From G963674505 sp964575975 (GTDB lineage Bacteria > Desulfobacterota > Desulfobacteria > Desulfobacterales > SKZT01), in assembly GCA_964575975.1 (NCBI GenBank), contig CAZNTU010000316.1, positions 1 to 5,660 of the forward strand: a stretch of DNA of 5,660 nt. The letters are read 5' to 3'. This document shows, one piece after another, positions 5,601-5,660 of the stretch. The stretch's first letter is position 1. The number at the start of each line of letters is the position of its first letter. The notes under the pieces are model-generated. The model was not told where the DNA came from and made no database searches. It saw nothing but the letters and a program-made list of their open reading frames with translations. A program made the position numbers and the translations under genes.

Positions 5601-5660
5601 TAACAGGTAACATGCCGAATTTATCAACCTGTGCGGTCGGAGGGCGGTGCAATTCCCCCC
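5601..5660 (+). promoter_or_regulatory. Possible 5' part of a cobalamin-type riboswitch, cut by the window edge
   Basis: ACAGGT (5603-5608) pairs with ACCTGT (5627-5632). After it comes GGAGGGCGGTGCAATTCCCC, where GGTGCAATTCC resembles the conserved GGTGCAA(A/G/T)TCC box of cobalamin riboswitches. The opening ACAGGT also resembles the CAGGT often found at their 5' end. The usual GGGAA before the box is not clear (GGAGGGC instead), and the decisive GCCCCGC-type core would lie beyond 5660. If real, it would control a plus-strand gene to the right. Confidence 0.3.

Noticed and set aside
1..5660. CRISPR array, tRNA, rRNA, toxin-antitoxin or phage defence system
   Set aside because: No regularly spaced repeats, no tRNA-like cloverleaf or rRNA motifs, and no defence-type domains were seen.

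Overview
The window looks like a stretch of a bacterial chromosome with moderately high GC. The organism uses sigma-54 (RpoN) and is probably Gram-negative, for example a deltaproteobacterial-type or Synergistota-like environmental lineage. That placement rests only on gene styles and is weak. TGA is apparently a normal stop here: the chrA-like gene ends on TGA at a sensible C-terminus, and the Trp codons I checked are TGG.

Layout, left to right. Positions 1-177 hold short GC-rich hairpin repeats and no gene. Positions 735-178 (minus) encode an OsmC-family protein with one of the two usual redox cysteines. Its leader carries a consensus sigma-54 promoter at 873-859 (minus). About 100-150 bp further upstream are three copies of a 16-bp dyad (952-1007), placed as an enhancer or upstream activator site. 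Next, on the same strand, is a GAF-PAS-AAA+ sigma-54 enhancer-binding protein (2942-1116). An in-frame TGA stops its reading frame exactly where a Trp is expected at the start of the C-terminal Fis-type helix-turn-helix. The rest of that HTH is intact in the same frame down to a TAA at 1017. A perfect 27-bp inverted repeat (2993-3019 / 3065-3091), REP/BIME- or MITE-like, lies upstream of the regulator.

Then comes a chromate-transporter (ChrA/CHR) family gene (4273-3146, minus) that lacks the usual first ~50 residues. A MOSC-domain protein (4422-4874, plus) diverges from it. A small membrane protein of unknown function (5297-4971, minus) converges on the MOSC gene. The right end (5298-5660) has no convincing gene. 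It holds a GC-rich hairpin, a short direct repeat and, at the very edge, a GGTGCAATTCC-containing segment that could be the start of a cobalamin-type riboswitch.

The most coherent story is a local circuit: the GAF/PAS regulator would sense a signal, bind the dyads just beyond its own 3' end, and switch on the OsmC-family gene through the sigma-54 promoter. The nonsense codon means this circuit is either freshly broken, works by readthrough, or works with a truncated activator. The 5'-truncated chrA next door may be a second sign of local gene decay.
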